A stretch of DNA of 64,000 bases from Pterobdella sp. o SKG-2022 (Eukaryota; Annelida; Clitellata; Hirudinida; Piscicolidae): positions 21,470,589 to 21,534,588 of the forward strand of contig OZ038320.1 of NCBI GenBank assembly GCA_964035795.1, in the 5' to 3' direction. Positions 1-14,369 of this stretch are shown here, one piece after another (position 1 is the stretch's first letter; every line of letters starts with the position of its first letter). Under the pieces are notes generated by a model. That model worked only from the letters and a program-made list of their open reading frames with translations, did not search any database and was not told the origin of the DNA. The translations under genes and the position numbers were made by a program.

Positions 1-1700
1 TATCATCCACAAAGTCGCAATCTTTTACTACAGATAGTTTAATTCTTCTACTCTGCCTCTTTACAAGGGTGAAACCAAACTTCTTCTCATTATTGGCAAT
101 AGGTCTTCTTAACACATAGTCGATAACAATCACAAACAAATATGGTGCTAGCGTATCACCTTGTAGAACACCAGCTTGAATATCGAAGCTCCTCGTTTCA
201 CCATCCGCTGATAGAACTTTAGCTTGAGTGTTTATATACATGTTTTTGATTGCAGTCACAAGAATATCAAGAATTCCATATGCCTGTAATATTTTAAACA
301 TATTGCCTCTGTGAACTGTGTCAAATGCTTTCTTGAAGTCAATAAAAATGAAAAAACCGGGTAGGTTTTTCTTTTTCACACCTTCCAAAAGTCGTCTTAC
401 AGCAAGAATATGAACAGTAGATCTATTATTGCAAAATCCGTTTTGATTAATGCGTAACCTGTGATCGATTCCGGATTTTATTCGATTCAGAATCATTTTA
501 TTATACGCTTTAGCCACAACCGAATTTAAGCTTATACCACGATAGCTGCTAGCAGATCTCAGATCTCCACTTTTTGGTATGGGGATAATATTCAGCATTG
601 ACATGGTATGTCTTGTTGAGCTAGCGCAGTGTTGCAGTTATCCAGAATTATGTCATCAAATTTGCATGGTTTAAGTATTTCGGGTTTAATCCCATCTTCA
701 CCGCAGGCCTTTCCACTAACTTTCACCTTTTCATACTCATCCATACTGAACGCATCACCTCTAATGTCGACATCGTTAAATAATGGAGCAATTTTTTCCG
801 ACTCATCTTCAATTGTGGCTTTGTTTCCAAACAAGTATTTAAAAGGTTGAAAAAAGTTTTCGATTCTTGTAGCTGTTGCTCCATTTATTTGACTTTTCCT
901 GCTAGTCATCCTTCCAGTAATTTTAATAATCAGTTTTTATCTTTTACAATGTGAACTGTTCACATTTTTATTTCGGACATATCTTTCTCAGTCACAATAT
1001 TGTATGCCTTCTCAAGTTTTCTCTCAGCTTGTTCGTAACCTAATCGACTATATTAAATGTGTTTACACAATTCAAGTTGAATTCTTTCTGTCTTTTGCCT
1101 AGAGTTAACTTTACTTTGGTCACTAGAGGCTCGATTGGACGTTTTTCTTGCAGCAATAGGTAACATTTTTTGAGTGGCATAATTATTTGCTTCAATAAAC
1201 TTTTGATACTTCTCGGTGTTGGATCCGTCTAACTCTTTTAGAAAATCAAATTTATATCAAACTTCTACTAAATAGGCTTGCTGCAATGTAGGGTTATTTT
1301 TGAACATTTCTCAATCGTACTCCTTGCTTTTCAGCTTTTCTAAGTTTTTTCTGAGACTAAGTCTAATTTCGACGGTAACAATACGATGGTTAGACCCAGT
1401 ACTAGAGAAACTATAACACGGTTCAAAATTTTTTACATTATATCTCTATTTCTTACTAACCAGAATGAAGTCAATCTGGTTTTTTGCACCTCTCGGTCCT
1501 TGAAAAATCCATTTTTTAAACAATTTTTGTTTTTTTCTAACCAACGTTTTATAAGGTTTTTCGAAAAATTATGCAAACCAACAGTTACAAAATTTAAATT
1601 CGGCTTAACTTTGAACTTAAATTTTAAATAGTAAGTCAAAATAAAAACCCAGACTAAAAAAATCTTAAGATATGCAAGTAAAACCTGATTAATGTATACA
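1..1700 (-). mobile_element. RTE-like non-LTR retrotransposon remnant, cut by window edge
   Basis: On the minus strand the translation runs from an endonuclease C-terminus (about 1430-1700, pattern TRLTSFWLVRNRD, like the QIDFILV stretch of APE nucleases) into reverse transcriptase. At 592-909 it has the finger/palm entry KACGEDGIKPEILK; at about 130-210 it has GVLQGDTLAPYLF; at the window edge it has DFVDD in place of the usual Y/FADD. Frames are broken many times, so the copy is dead. The order of motifs is that of APE-type LINEs common in invertebrates. RTE clade placement is inference from motif style. Confidence 0.8.
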
Positions 1701-1879
1701 AAAATCTTAGAAAAAAACACTTTCTTAAACTAAGTTAAACAATGAGCAAACTAATAAAATTGCTATAAAAATAAATCACCAACTTGAAAAAAATATTTTT
1801 AGTCCAACAGAATATCTCAAGTAGTGAAAACGAAATATTACACCAATATTAAACCAATAAAAATCCTTTCATCATGAAC

Positions 1880-3200
1880 TCCTATAGGCTTTTCCACAAC
1901 AAGGCTCAAAAAAGCTATCCTCATTTAAACTGCAAGCAATACATTGCATTCACAAATTTTTAAAATTCTACTCAACAACAGCGCTACACAAAATCAACAA
2001 CATCATTGCCACAGTTCCAAACAACCACCAACACAGATCCTTACCGTCATCGACCCAACCAAAACATTTGATAATATAAACTTTCACAACTCCATCTACA
2101 AACTACTTCAACCCGGATCTACCCTAAAAAGAAAAATTCTTGGCTATCTAAAAAAATCAATTTACTTCCTTCGAAAATCAAAATTCAACAACCACTAGAT
2201 GTAAACCAATGAGCTTTTGTAATGTTAGTATTCAGTATCTAATTATCAAAATTCTTCATTTATAAAACCAAAAATGATAACATGGCATCACCACATCTTA
2301 CGCAAACTGCTCCTCAGCCCTTCAACTACCCTAACCATACCTACAGCCTTTGCCGCTCGAAAACCAAAAACAATGTTATAATAATCACCGCGACAATCAA
2401 GGCTTTTTTATAACACTTGTCATTAAAATAGTAACAGCTCAACGACTTATCAAAAACTAAAAACTTTACCACTCTATGCCTTACTTTTAACCTTAAACTC
2501 ACAAATAAACACAGAGCACAAAGCTATACAAACTCTCAATACTTAAAGAATCTTGATTTACACAAAGACAAAAGTAATATGACCCAAATAATCAAATAAA
2601 AACGCTACTTTAATTTTAGATTTCAACAAAATTTAGCCACTCATAATATTCTTAGCCATTCTCAGTAAATTAAAATTAATACAAAAAGTGGCATTCAAGA
2701 GCATCGCTGGTTACATTCAAAACTGCAACACCCAACCCTACACACTGAAACAAAAATTTCTCAATCTCATAGTATAATCCCAACTTAACCAAAAAGTACT
2801 TGACTCACTAATCATAATAACCTCACACAGCAGAGTAAAAAATCAAAACAAGCCTAAAAATTATGCAAAAAACTACACCATAACACTGCCCACAATCGAT
2901 AACATCATTTGAAACCAAACGCCATTAAAACTAAAAAACCACATTCAGTTCACAAAAGCCTGAAAACCTCAGCATTAATCAAAGCTATTTGATCAGTTTG
3001 AGACCATCATAACACCCAATCACAAGCCCACTACCCACATCCTCTTCAATTACATAAACAAAATAGTCCCACCACCTCATATATCTTCATTATAATTTTC
3101 ATGCCTCATGCATCATAAAGTGCTAAAACCTTCCCGTCAAGTTGGGTTAAAATAACAACAACCGAAAAGTGTTCATCCAAAATCAAGGGCGTTGATAGAA
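1880..3200 (+). mobile_element. Decayed CA-rich jockey/CR1-like LINE remnant
   Basis: The plus strand has the same A- and C-rich coding bias as the LINE at 14.7-18.0 kb. At 2040-2170 it gives VIDPTKTFDNINF followed by ILGYLKKS, which matches the AxDxSKAFDxVN and FIANYxKGR motifs of jockey/CR1-type reverse transcriptase. Downstream reading is broken in all frames. It is probably an old copy of the same family. The ends cannot be fixed by eye. Confidence 0.5.
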
Positions 3201-3239
3201 AAAGAGGTCCTTTAACAGAGCCTAAAGACTGCAGCAAAA

Positions 3240-4827
3240 TTTAAAAAGTTTCGAGTGTGGTGCAGTTTTACATAGATATTTTTATTGGAAATAATTCATT
3301 TTTCAACATAGTTCATAATCTAAAGATACAAAAATTAAAAAAAAATAAATAAAAGAACAACCAAGGTACGTCGTATAGATGATATTGTAGATAATTCTTG
3401 CGGTATATAGTTAGATATAATTTCCTAATTCCCTTATTTCAAAGTTACTTCACTTTTACAAAAATCATGGAAACGAAAAAAAAGTTGATGAAATGGTCAT
3501 AATCTCGTTGTTCCGTCCTGCAAGGTTAGTGATAATAGTTAATATCATTCTCTAATGCAACATCGTATGTATAGTTTGTAAAAAAATATAAAATATATAT
3601 AAGATTCACATTAAATTACATAGCATTTAGTTATTTTGGCCTCATAATTCATAATACTCAGTGGTGCAGAAGCTCTTGAAGTTATTGCCACTATAATCAT
3701 ACTCGTAATTGATTTGATTTTAACAGTTAAAAGCGTTTCAATAAACGGGCAACTGTTGATAATACCGTTGTTATATCGAAAAGCTTTAAACTTGGATAAT
3801 GAATCTTACCATCGTTGCAATTCTAGAACGCTTTATGATTGTTCAAAATATTTTTCTGATTCTAAATTTCTTATTTCAATGTAACTTTATTACCCCCTCC
3901 ACACTACATAATTTTTGTTTCATTGAAGTTCCGCCCAAATATGCATCCATCAACATCAAAATTTCAACTGATAATATTTCTAAAAACCTCCTTAAGATAC
4001 AGGTTTTATACCAATAAAATATTTTTGATAACAATTTCTCCAGACAATAGAATATTATGAAACACATGCATTCGATAAGGACCCAGGTTTGCATGCAAAC
4101 TAAAACAAAAACGTACTTCGACAAAAACGGCGCACATTTCAAAAAGAATTATCAAATTGTGTTGAAGAACGTATGAAAATTTATAAGAAATTATCCACAT
4201 CTACATAGGTTGCATTTATCCTCACCTGATGCGGTTGCAAAGCTTCTGATTCAGCGCAGAAACAAGAAAATATTGTTTCCATTCTAATTAACATTTTCCT
4301 GTCAACTTCATCTTCCATCTTTTTGCCTAGTTTGAAGAAAATTATGAAGAAAAATTACTAGTTCAAAACTTAGGTTAATAACTATTTAGGTTTGATTAAA
4401 ACAACTATAATCCTGAAGTTATTATCAAATTTAAAACTAATTATATTACACTTTAAATTGTGAGATTTTTTGAAATATAAATTCCTCATTTTAATAAAAC
4501 TATAACTATATTTTTACATTTCGAACACGATATTATTGTATCTTAAACAGAGGAAATAGTTCAAAAAATGTCATAAAAGATGATTTTTTCTATCTGATAT
4601 CTCATATTAGATGCTTTTTGAACTTTAAACTTCTATCAGTTTTTTTATTGCTTAGATAACAGTCGGTAATTTATTTTACAACATGCTTTCAAAATTCTCA
4701 TAACAATCAACAACTTTTCTTCTTAGATATCATGATTTACAGCGAAACACAACCATCAACTAAATAATGCATGACTGATGACTTACTAGAATTATATATA
4801 TTAATATAAATATGAAATAGAGGAAAA
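3240..4827. other. AT-rich intergenic sequence
   Basis: No exon with both splice signals and family similarity was found. It lies downstream (3') of the minus-strand SLC5 gene, so it should hold that gene's 3' end. Confidence 0.5.
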
Positions 4828-7800
4828 CTAACGAGTGGCGAGAGAAATGATACTGCCAATGATGAGAGTCAGCACACAGCCTAAAGCACTGTACCACAAA
4901 AAAGACAGCTTATATATGGCTTCAATGCCCCCAGATTCTGGTGTCGGAGCTCTTGTAGATGTCGATAATAAAGTCGTGCCTAAGCTATAGTAATATTAGA
5001 AATATTAAAAATTTTTACAGAAAAGCATTAAAGCTCTTTTAGTTATCATGATTTTCGTCAATATTTCTTTGTATAAATACTAATGCAGGAAATAGACATA
5101 AAGCCGTTGCTTCAAGATGTTGATATTTTTGTTAAGAGCAGGTACATACTATAGTCAGACATGACCAAATATGCCCAGAATCATTAATACTAATAGCTCT
5201 AAACTTATGCTGAACAAATTTATGCTACATACGTGAACAGAGTGGAAGAGTTGTGTTGGCAAGCAGCAACGGAAGTAGGAAGGGATTGCTGGTAAGGACG
5301 TTGGATGAATGCTCCGATGGTGATCCACAATGTGATTATGGAAGACACTACACAACCAACTATCGCACCCTGAAGTTTATATTTTGTTAATTTAAAATCA
5401 ACACGTTAAATTGATTTTTTGAAGAAATTTGCAAGCATGCAAGATGTGAATTATTTTCACAAATATACAATTACATGGCTGTTTCATTAAAAAACGCAGT
5501 ATAAAACCTCATATAAATGAATCTAATTAAAAATTCCATTTGATAACGCAGTGTTTCTTCGTGCTTTGATTCAGCATTATGACGCCCATCATGGGCCATT
5601 GTGACCTATTAAATAGATTTTTTTCTCAAAGAAACCGTAAGCTTTTTCACAAAAAATATCATTTTATTATTTATTTAAAACCCTCTTATAGTTTCAAATA
5701 TTTTTCTTTTTTAGAGAAAAGATTTTTTTCTGGTTTTTTGAAAACATAATAAAACAGTTTCTTAATTATTTTCTTCAATTTGAACAAGTTTCGCGGTGCA
5801 AAGTAAAAAAAGATAGAAATAGATCACGATGTCCCCCTATGGGAGTTGAAACAATATCGGAAATTTCAGTGTTAAATCACTCGGTATGCGTAGTTAAAAC
5901 ACTGCTTAACGACCTTCCAAACCACCTGAACACACCTTATAGTTGGAGAAGGCGAAGAAGGCTCCAAGGAGAAACATGCCCAAGGTGGGTCCCATGGTGG
6001 CTCCTGAGAAGGAGAGAGACGCCTGTGGTAGAGGTGCAGTTAGGAATGATCTTCTTAAAGCATTCTGTTCATATTACTAACGGTTTGTAGTATGGTACTC
6101 AAAACATTTTTTTAATGAATTGATTTTAATTCCTGGTAGCTCAAAAAATATCAATAAACAATTACACTGTTATTTTATAAATTATACTTCATTTACGGTT
6201 TAAGTAAAATCCTTTAACTTGAAAAGCCATAATAGAAGCAAAATAATATAAAATGTCATTTCGATCGTCAACGATCTCCATTGACCACTGAACACTTTCC
6301 CTGTCTGCACAAGGCTATCTAATCCTAACTTGTGACACTCGTTTACCATTCTTGTTAGCAAACCGATGTTTGATCTTTCTCGTTTCACGTTTTCTTATTG
6401 ATTCAGCCATTTGGTGGGACTTTGGCTGGTACTTGGTTATCCTTGTATAGAATATGACTTAGCATTTTAGAGGCTGGATTGATTTGCAAATTAACTTCTT
6501 TTGTTTCCATGATTCTCGAAAATCATATGCACACAAAATCATTCCTCTATTGAATCCATCGATCAATTTTTTCATTCATTTATCCATCCTTCAAGTGGTG
6601 CATGATATTTTTAATATAATAATTGTATATTTTCACCCCCGTCTCCCTGTAAATGTTTGAGCTTCATATATTATTGAGTTTGACTAAAGTTCTCAAGACA
6701 TAAAGTATTTTAAATACTTAAACCAGACTGATTATTAGTTAACTTGAAGGGGTTGTTCAGATATGTGGCTTTAAAAAAAGGCACCAGTTCTGCTTAGCAG
6801 GTTTGAACACTGAGACGTTAAGTTGGATTGATTTTAACATTATACCCAAGAACAGTTTATATCTATGTTTAAAATAAAAACCATAAAAAATAATAGCTAC
6901 ATATATAAGGTTTCAAGAAGTGATTTCATCAATCGCAAATAGAATACTCAAAACAGAAATAATACAGATTTAAACTAAAACAATCCAAGTCTGCTAAATA
7001 TAATAATAATAATAAGGTCCATCAATATGACGCTAAAGCAAACAACTAAGGCACAAAATACGGTATGTTAAATAGCTGTCGATACAGAACATTCATGTTT
7101 AAAAAAATGTTATAAAGCTTTTAATTGGAATTAACATCTTACCTGCAGCACATGCTGACCAAGTAAACGAGCCAAAAACGCCATTCCCAGTGCCGCTAGC
7201 CCATACAATATGACTGCAGTGGGGTTAGTATATGTGATGGTGGAATAACATTATTCTTTTGAATTGAAGTTTATTTGAAGTGCGTCAAGAAAAGCTATGA
7301 AAAAAAAGACTGCCCCAAAAACGAGATAAATTATCGATCTATGAATTAAGCTCAAGTTGCTATTCAGCACACTATTTAAACCACCAATGTATTGAGAATT
7401 TAGTTACTTGTTATTCATTTGGAACTAGCTTTTTTGTATTTGATTTATTTTAAAAATTGATTCAAATTTTTCCTCCCACACAACGAAGAAACAAACCAAA
7501 CGTTAGCTAAATTTAGCAATTCATACTTCACACATGTATTTAGAAATTTTACAACCTATACAAACAATTTTTCATAGCTTTTAGAAGTTATCAAATTTTT
7601 AAACTATCTTACAACGTATAATTAATATACAGCACCTAATACTTTAATGATGGTAGTTTTGTTCTTGTCATTCAGATCACCTCGACCAGTGATGTCTGTG
7701 ATGTAATCAGATTCATGAGGGAAATCTCCACTTTTCAAAAATTTATTTCTTTTCTTTTTGAGCATAATGTTTTTGATTTTCTTTGCTATCTTGTCAACAT

Positions 7801-10800
7801 GATCGCTGAGAAGATCTTGCCATGTGACAGCTGCACAAGAGTTCAGCATGCTTGACATTGAACTGCTCATGATGTTTGATAACAATCCTAATGTGATCAT
7901 TCTTACAGATGATATAACAATAAAACCTCAGTGAGCCACTGAAGAGGACAGCAAGGAAAGCTCCAGGCAGACCAGGAAGATTCAGTTGAGTGACGACGAA
8001 ATATGGCACTAACTGTAGGGATTCCCAATTTTTTGATTACCTTTAATGATTTTATTCTGTTTCTCTGAGTTTAAATGGGTATAAGACAAATGGTGGAGGA
8101 AGGAATGAAACTATTTAAACATGAATAATTTCAATCCAATTGCGGTGGATTAACAGTTTCAATTTATCATTAAAACCGAATAAATGAGGCAAAAATAAAG
8201 CAGGCAATTAAATACCTGGTTAGAAGACGAGATATCACCGTTCTTTATAGGGTCGCATTGTATTGATGCGTAAAAGGCGAAGATAACGAGACCAACAAAA
8301 GAGGATAACACATTCATGAGGAAAAGGAAAGGAATGTTCAAGAAAATACATCTGTTGTCAATATTATATTGAATATTCAATTATGAAGCTACATAAACTT
8401 AACATATTTTATAATAAATAAAAAAATGTTAGTACTTTTTAATGTATTATAATAACAACAAAATTTCAATGAGTTCAATAATACAAATCAATCAAATCCT
8501 TTTTATAGCCCATTTTCCTTTACCAAGGGTTGGGCTTTTTGAAAGTTCTATCTCGAAGTCGGCCTTTCCATTCAGAGCGATCGAGTGGATCCGCACAAAC
8601 CATGTCTAGCTTTCTTTTATCATTCAATATGAGCTCATTCCAAGTCTTTTTGGGCCTACCAAACTTCTTGCAAGTATCTAAATCCAACTTTCGCACCTGA
8701 AAAATCCAACTCACGCTACGCTCTACATGTCCAAACCACCTCATCCTGCTTGTACGAAGAACTACTTCAACATCCCGAATGCCAAGTTTTGAAAGGAGTG
8801 AGTGAGAGCAAACGTTATCATTCGTTTTGATGTTGCACATCCAGCGAATCATGGCAAGGTCATTTCGTCTAAGGCGGTTCAATGTAGAAACTGTTACGGG
8901 CCATGTTTCAGCAGCATGTAACATAGCTCTTCTGACACAGGTTGAATAGACACAGCTTCTGGTCAATAATGATAAATGACGATTAGCAAGGAGTGGAAGA
9001 AGTTGGCGAAATTTAGCCCAGGCACAATTACAACGTGTTATTGAAGCAAGCTCACATCCACCACCTGCAGATAATATATCTCCAAGATAGCAGAACTCTG
9101 GAACAACTTCCAGTTTTTCATCACCAATCATCACTTCCTTCACTAATCTCCCATCAACAGGCCGTGTTGTACCAAGGCAACGAACGCATCGAAAGTTAAG
9201 ATCCGAAGTTAGAAGGCTTTTTATGCCGCTGCATTTCTTGTGTACCCATTGCCTGCAGCCTCCACACTGAATAGCATTTCTACCCACACCTGCTTGGCAT
9301 ACACCACAAGGATACTTCTCAGATTTTTTCAACACATCAAGGTTCGAACCAAAAACCTTTGTCTTACCCATATTCACCCTCAACCCCTTTTTCTCCATCT
9401 CCGATCTCCATGTTCTCAACTTCCCTAATAGTTCATCCATGGACTGAGGACTTACCATTAAGTCGTCAGCATACAAGATCTTCCAAGGGCAACCTGTACG
9501 TAACTCCATAGATAAAGCTTTCAGCACAATAACAAAAAGTAATGGACTAAGAACAGAACCTTGATGGACATCTACCCAAACATCAAACGAGTTGCTATAC
9601 TCATCACCAACTCACACCCTACTTCTCACTTTCTTGTACATGGATTGTACAATTCTCACAAGCCATTCATCAATTTTCAATTTACGCATACTCCACCAAA
9701 TCACTTCTCGTGGAACTCTGTCAAAGGCTTTCTCCAAATCAATGAATGCTAAGTAGAGGGGCTTACCAGCAACCAGATGCTTTTCCTGTAACTGACGGAG
9801 GATAAATATGGCATCAGTTGTACCCCGACCTTGCATAAAACCACATTGCATATCATTAATCACCATTCTCTATCTGATAAAACCTTCCACCACGCGCTCC
9901 AAAACCTTCATAACCTGATTAATTAACTTCAAACCCCTATAGTTAGACCTGTTTAAAGCATCACCTTTACCCTTATATACACTGACTATGTGACTTTTCT
10001 GCCACTCAGACGGTATACGGTTCTCAAAGATGATGTCTTCAATAAGATCTCGAATCATACTAGCACCACTTGAACCTGCGGCCTGCCCTTGACGGGAATA
10101 CAAATATATTTATCAAGAGAAACATACAGTTTAGCTTTTTTGAGGGTGGGTAGAGAACAATATCTTTGTACACTAGCTTGGCCTACCTGCGTGTAAATAT
10201 GTTCTTCTGATGATAACTTAATGAAATTGACGGTATTGTATCAACCAGCTTACCGCAACGGGAATAATTATTAATTGACCAAGGTTACAATAAGAGTGGT
10301 TTATTGACGAATTGATAGTAGAACCATAAATTTATAGATATAAAAAAACAATGCATATGCATATACTAGTAAAAAATCCCAACCCCGAATATAGTGAGCG
10401 TATTGATAGTTCCACCGAACACAGTGGACCAGAAGGAAAGGCGTTGTAGAGGGTCTGGATTGAAGCTGTTGAGTGTATCATTATCACTAAGCATCTGATG
10501 AACTATTCAAAAATTTCCGTTTAAAAATTCAAAAATTGTTTCATAAAATTTAGTGATTGAGTTTTGAAAATATGATTAAGAAATGAAAAAAAGTTTAAGT
10601 AATTTAAATTTATAAAAATTCAATGAATTGGTGAATATGAGATGTAATTTTAAAAAATTTATGCATCTTTTAATAAACATATTATATTGAGTTATTATTC
10701 TATAACCTACTTTTGTATTAATACAATATTTTACTAGTATTAAATTTAGTTTCCTAGAATTAAAATTATGAAAAGTGAATCTGGTTTAACTTGTTGCCAT

Positions 10801-12556
10801 TAACTTTGAAAATATCAAGAAACCAACTCAAAAAACTTGATTCTTCCTTCTTGTTCATTTATCCTCCATACCTCTTCTATCCCTCCAACCAACATCACAC
10901 CCTTATTCATTTTAAAATATTTACTTCTTAAAGTATTTTTTATGCCATATAAAAATCTTTTTCTTTTAATTTAATTCTAAAAATAAAACTAGAGATTTTG
11001 AACTTTATATAATCATAATACATAAAGTTCTTGAGTATAAATGGTAACTTAACTTGAGTACAAAAAAAAGTAGGCATATTTATTCTAATATGAGAACCAA
11101 GTGATTTAATAATGTTCGTCATATCATGAGACTTGTCATAAGCTAACAATAAAAAAATTAAACATACCTTACCAGACTGTTCATATTCAAAAATACACAC
11201 ATATCTAAAAACTTGAACTTATCTACCAGGAAAAAAACTAATATGCTTGAATAAATAAACTTGAAATTTATCATAAAACCTTGACAAGAATGACCACAAT
11301 GCCCACAAGCATGACTAGGGCTTGGAATGCATCAGTCCAGACCACCCCTCTGAAGCCTCCCTTCATTCAAAAAATTCCCATTTATAATAGTTGAACAAAC
11401 ATGTTTTGTCTTGCTTGTAGTGTATTTTATACCTTCAGTATTCTTAAAAAAGTGAAGATTGTGATAAATCACTAAAACACTTTTAGAAATTTTTTCAAGT
11501 CATGACTATTATTAAAATTTAATCATCTTCAATTTAATAAAAAACTGAAATACCATTATCTGCTTATTGATGATAATTATGCAACATTGTTATACACACC
11601 AGAGTTGTATAGGCAGTGGTAACAATTGAGACTAGGAGAATGGATGGAATGATAGGCAGTTTGGTGGATGCAGAAATAGCTGACGCAGGAGTATATAGTA
11701 ACAATCCCATGTAAAAAACCTGTTAATTATTTTAATGGACTTTCAGTTTATTAAATTCACAAAATATACATGATACACAATGATACATTTTTAAAAATCA
11801 CACACAAAATTTAATCTTATTTTTATGACTAGTGTGTATTGATTGAAATGAATATGTGAAACCAAAAGTTGATTATAAAGTATGTATTTTTTAGCATTTA
11901 ATTCAATGGCATATGATCAAATTTCACACACACTGCCAATGAGCATAGAAATAGTCCCAATCAGTTTTGTGGCTCGGCTTTTAAACCTTTTTTCTAGATA
12001 CTGGAAATTAAGTTATATTTTTTAGATTTTGAGTAAAAAATAATGAAAAAAAATGAAGCGTTTGTTTTCATGAACATACCTCAAAAGAACTGGTAACTTT
12101 GAGTGAGTAGAAGAGAGGTACAATGAAGATGGAGGATATAAGGCATGCTAGACAATAACCTATTGTTCTCATGAACAACTGAGTGCCTCTGGTCATTGAA
12201 ATTATTAAAGTAGATAAACTAAAAAATCTTGAAAAAAATGTTGATTTATTAAGCATACCTGGTGTACATTTCAGCAGGAGTCCCAAGCACAGTTATAGCA
12301 CTGAGAAAAGAAACAAGGATAGAAAGGGTTACTGGCAAAAGGCTCATATGTCTATTGCCGGTCAAATATTCTCCAGGTGTGCTCTGTTTTCCTCCTAATG
12401 ATTATTAATTTAAATTTGGAAATTTTTCAAAATATATTTCATTATAAAGTAATTATATCAAGTACCGGTAAAAGCATGATAAAATCCGATGGCAAAAGAA
12501 ATCAAAAGAACAATAGAAAAAATCAAGTAGTCCACTATGTGTAATGCATTTTCCAT
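4828..12556 (-). CDS. SLC5-family sodium/solute symporter (SMCT-like), 15 exons, 559 aa
   Basis: Exons in transcript order: 12556-12466, 12394-12259, 12188-12080, 12000-11932, 11719-11600, 11360-11280, 10494-10384, 10186-10128, 8351-8216, 8012-7927, 7865-7636, 7213-7143, 6022-5936, 5369-5233, 4984-4828. They sum to 1680 nt, in frame, from ATG (12554-12556) to TAG (4828-4830). Diagnostic stretches: SAITVLGTPAEMY, LGGFRGVVWTDAFQ, GQASVQRYCS, LVPYFVV then LPGLPGAFLA, LSSSMSSMLNSCAAVTW and the C-terminal IYKLSFLWYSALG. These place it near SLC5A8/A12/A6 (monocarboxylate or vitamin carriers); substrate is not decidable here. The product should be a plasma-membrane Na+-coupled importer of about 13 helices. 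The intron after exon 11 runs from the 'VLG' region to 7213; the intron between exons 10 and 11 is only 61 bp (7866-7926). A LINE sits in the intron between 10128 and 8351 without harming the frame. Confidence 0.95.
8489..10096 (-). mobile_element. 5'-truncated LINE with PHD-like finger in its reverse transcriptase, inserted in SLC5 intron
   Basis: Flanked by a 9-bp target-site duplication AATACAAAT (8480-8488 and 10097-10105). The minus strand enters mid-RT at GQAAGSSGAS, then YKGKGDALNRSNYRGLK, FIDLEKAFDRVPREV, LYADDL, and RMRWFGHVERS. After YADD a C4HC3 cysteine/histidine cluster (about 9177-9310: CGVC, QCGGC, WVHKKC, FRCVRC) looks like a PHD finger. The C-terminal RT part is one open frame (9527-8520), but the 5' part is in other frames (9866-9612, 10103-9870), so it is inactive. 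The 3' end is a short ATTTGATTG-type tail rather than poly(A), as in RTE-type elements. Confidence 0.9.
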
Positions 12557-14369
12557 TTTTAATAAGTTGGAAAAAATTCAACAAGAACTGAGCTTTAATT
12601 CAGAAAAAAGAAAGTTCGCATGATGAACGCAAAAACACAGAATTTATCTAAGAAGCCATAAAAATTGAATAACATAAGTCAAGTTTATGTAGTATTATTT
12701 GTAACAACACTTTAATTAACTGAATTTTCTTAAAACTAAAGCCCACAATGTTTTTATATTTAATATCGCTAGAGGCTAAAAGTAAATAGGTCATAGTAAC
12801 ACATATAGTAACATGTGGAGATATATACTTTAATAACAAATTGAACTTCAAACACTCTCTCGAGCTTGAACTATCCTATAAATATATATTTTTTCAAGAT
12901 GATATTTTAAATTCTATATATATATATATCGAAAAACTCGTTGATTATTACTGCAATTGTCACATATTAAATAAATATTTCAAGTGTTTTAAAATTGAAT
13001 ATTCGTTACATAAAGCTTTTAAATAAATTTTTAACATTCAAGTGTATACTGAAGCAATTAAACTGTAAAGAAGTCAGCAACTTTATTTTAAAAACTAATA
13101 GATTTAAAAATCTTTTTTAGCTAAAGTAAATACTGCATATTATATATTTGAACACTAAAAGTAATTTTATTAAGTACAAAGATTTTCGTTAATAGTGATA
13201 GATTTACATTATAAGTAATTTATTATTGTATAAAAAAAGATTAATTTTAAAAAAATAACTAATTTAAAATATAAATAAATTTTAATTTACTAATAAAGAA
13301 CTGCAATTTTTGATAAAATAACCGTTATTCTACAAAAAATGATTGATTTTTTACAAAAAGAGACGTATTTGAAATCGAAATTTTTCCAAAATCTCTTATT
13401 GTGTTTCTTAAAAGAAGCATAAGAACCAACTTTTTTTCATAGGTTCGAATTTATGAATGGATATGTTATCAGTGATAAAAAAAACTTTTTATTTGTTTAT
13501 GGTCCAAAATCTAGTTCAAAATTAATTTTTTAACTTATAGCTCTATAAAATACAATTAATAAAAAATCGATATAAATTGATGTTCTAACAACCGAGAAAC
13601 AGATAAGATAATTTTTCGTTCAAAAAAGTTAAGTATATGTAATAATCTTCTTTAGCCAAAGTAAATACTGAAAATTATTTGAACACTGAAGTAACATTAT
13701 CAAGTACGTAAAAATTCAAAGATCTTTGAATTTTAACGTACTTGATAATGTTACTTTGTTAACGAAAAGCATAGTACTTATTAAATATATGTCATTTGTT
13801 TTGAATTGAATAAAAATTTGTGTATAACAATAGTTTTTGGTGAAAAAAAAATTTACCTAGCTCTTACTAAATTTTCATGTTTTTTTCAAACATTGATGTT
13901 ATCATCAATGAATTATGAAGAACTTATGGCTACACACTAAGAACTACAATGCCTAACTAAATTTAGTAGAGCAAAAAATAGAGAATATTTATATCAAGAC
14001 TAAGCTTTTCGATATGAGAGGGATATCATCGTCTGTTGTCTATACAAGTGCAGCGTGTTTGGTAACATTTTCATAAGTATAATTTTCAAATGAGTTTTAT
14101 AAAACAATAAATAAAGCTTGTTTTATACTTTTATAAAAAAATGTCCTAAAGACGGATTTCGTCGAAAAGCAATAGGAAAAACAGTAAAAACAAACACTAT
14201 GGTTTATTGAGAAACTTAATACACGAAGCTTTTTGCAGGAGTATCTTATTATCACTTGATAGTTTCATGTACTTATATTTTGCATCTACTCATATCATTT
14301 AGAGAGTAGAAATTATTATTCTGCATTTAATTTTGAAAAAGTTTTCTTTGAATATTACTAGGTTATTAT
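12557..14369. other. AT-rich intergenic sequence between SLC5 and RPB7
   Basis: It lies upstream of the SLC5 start and downstream of RPB7, both on the minus strand, so the SLC5 promoter should be at its left end. Two diverged copies of a block containing TTTAGCNAAAGTAAATACTG (about 13105 and 13652) and a long palindrome are the only structures I see. Confidence 0.5.
13689..13756. repeat. 68-bp near-perfect palindrome
   Basis: Two 32-nt arms (13689-13720 and 13725-13756) are reverse complements with one mismatch, around a central GATC. It could form a long hairpin. No transposase or flanking duplication is seen. It may be part of a foldback or miniature element. Confidence 0.9.

Noticed and set aside
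3640..3740. Minus-strand peptide YEYDYSGNNF ... TTEYYEL as a C-terminal exon
   Set aside because: No acceptor in phase and no family recognised; too short to support.
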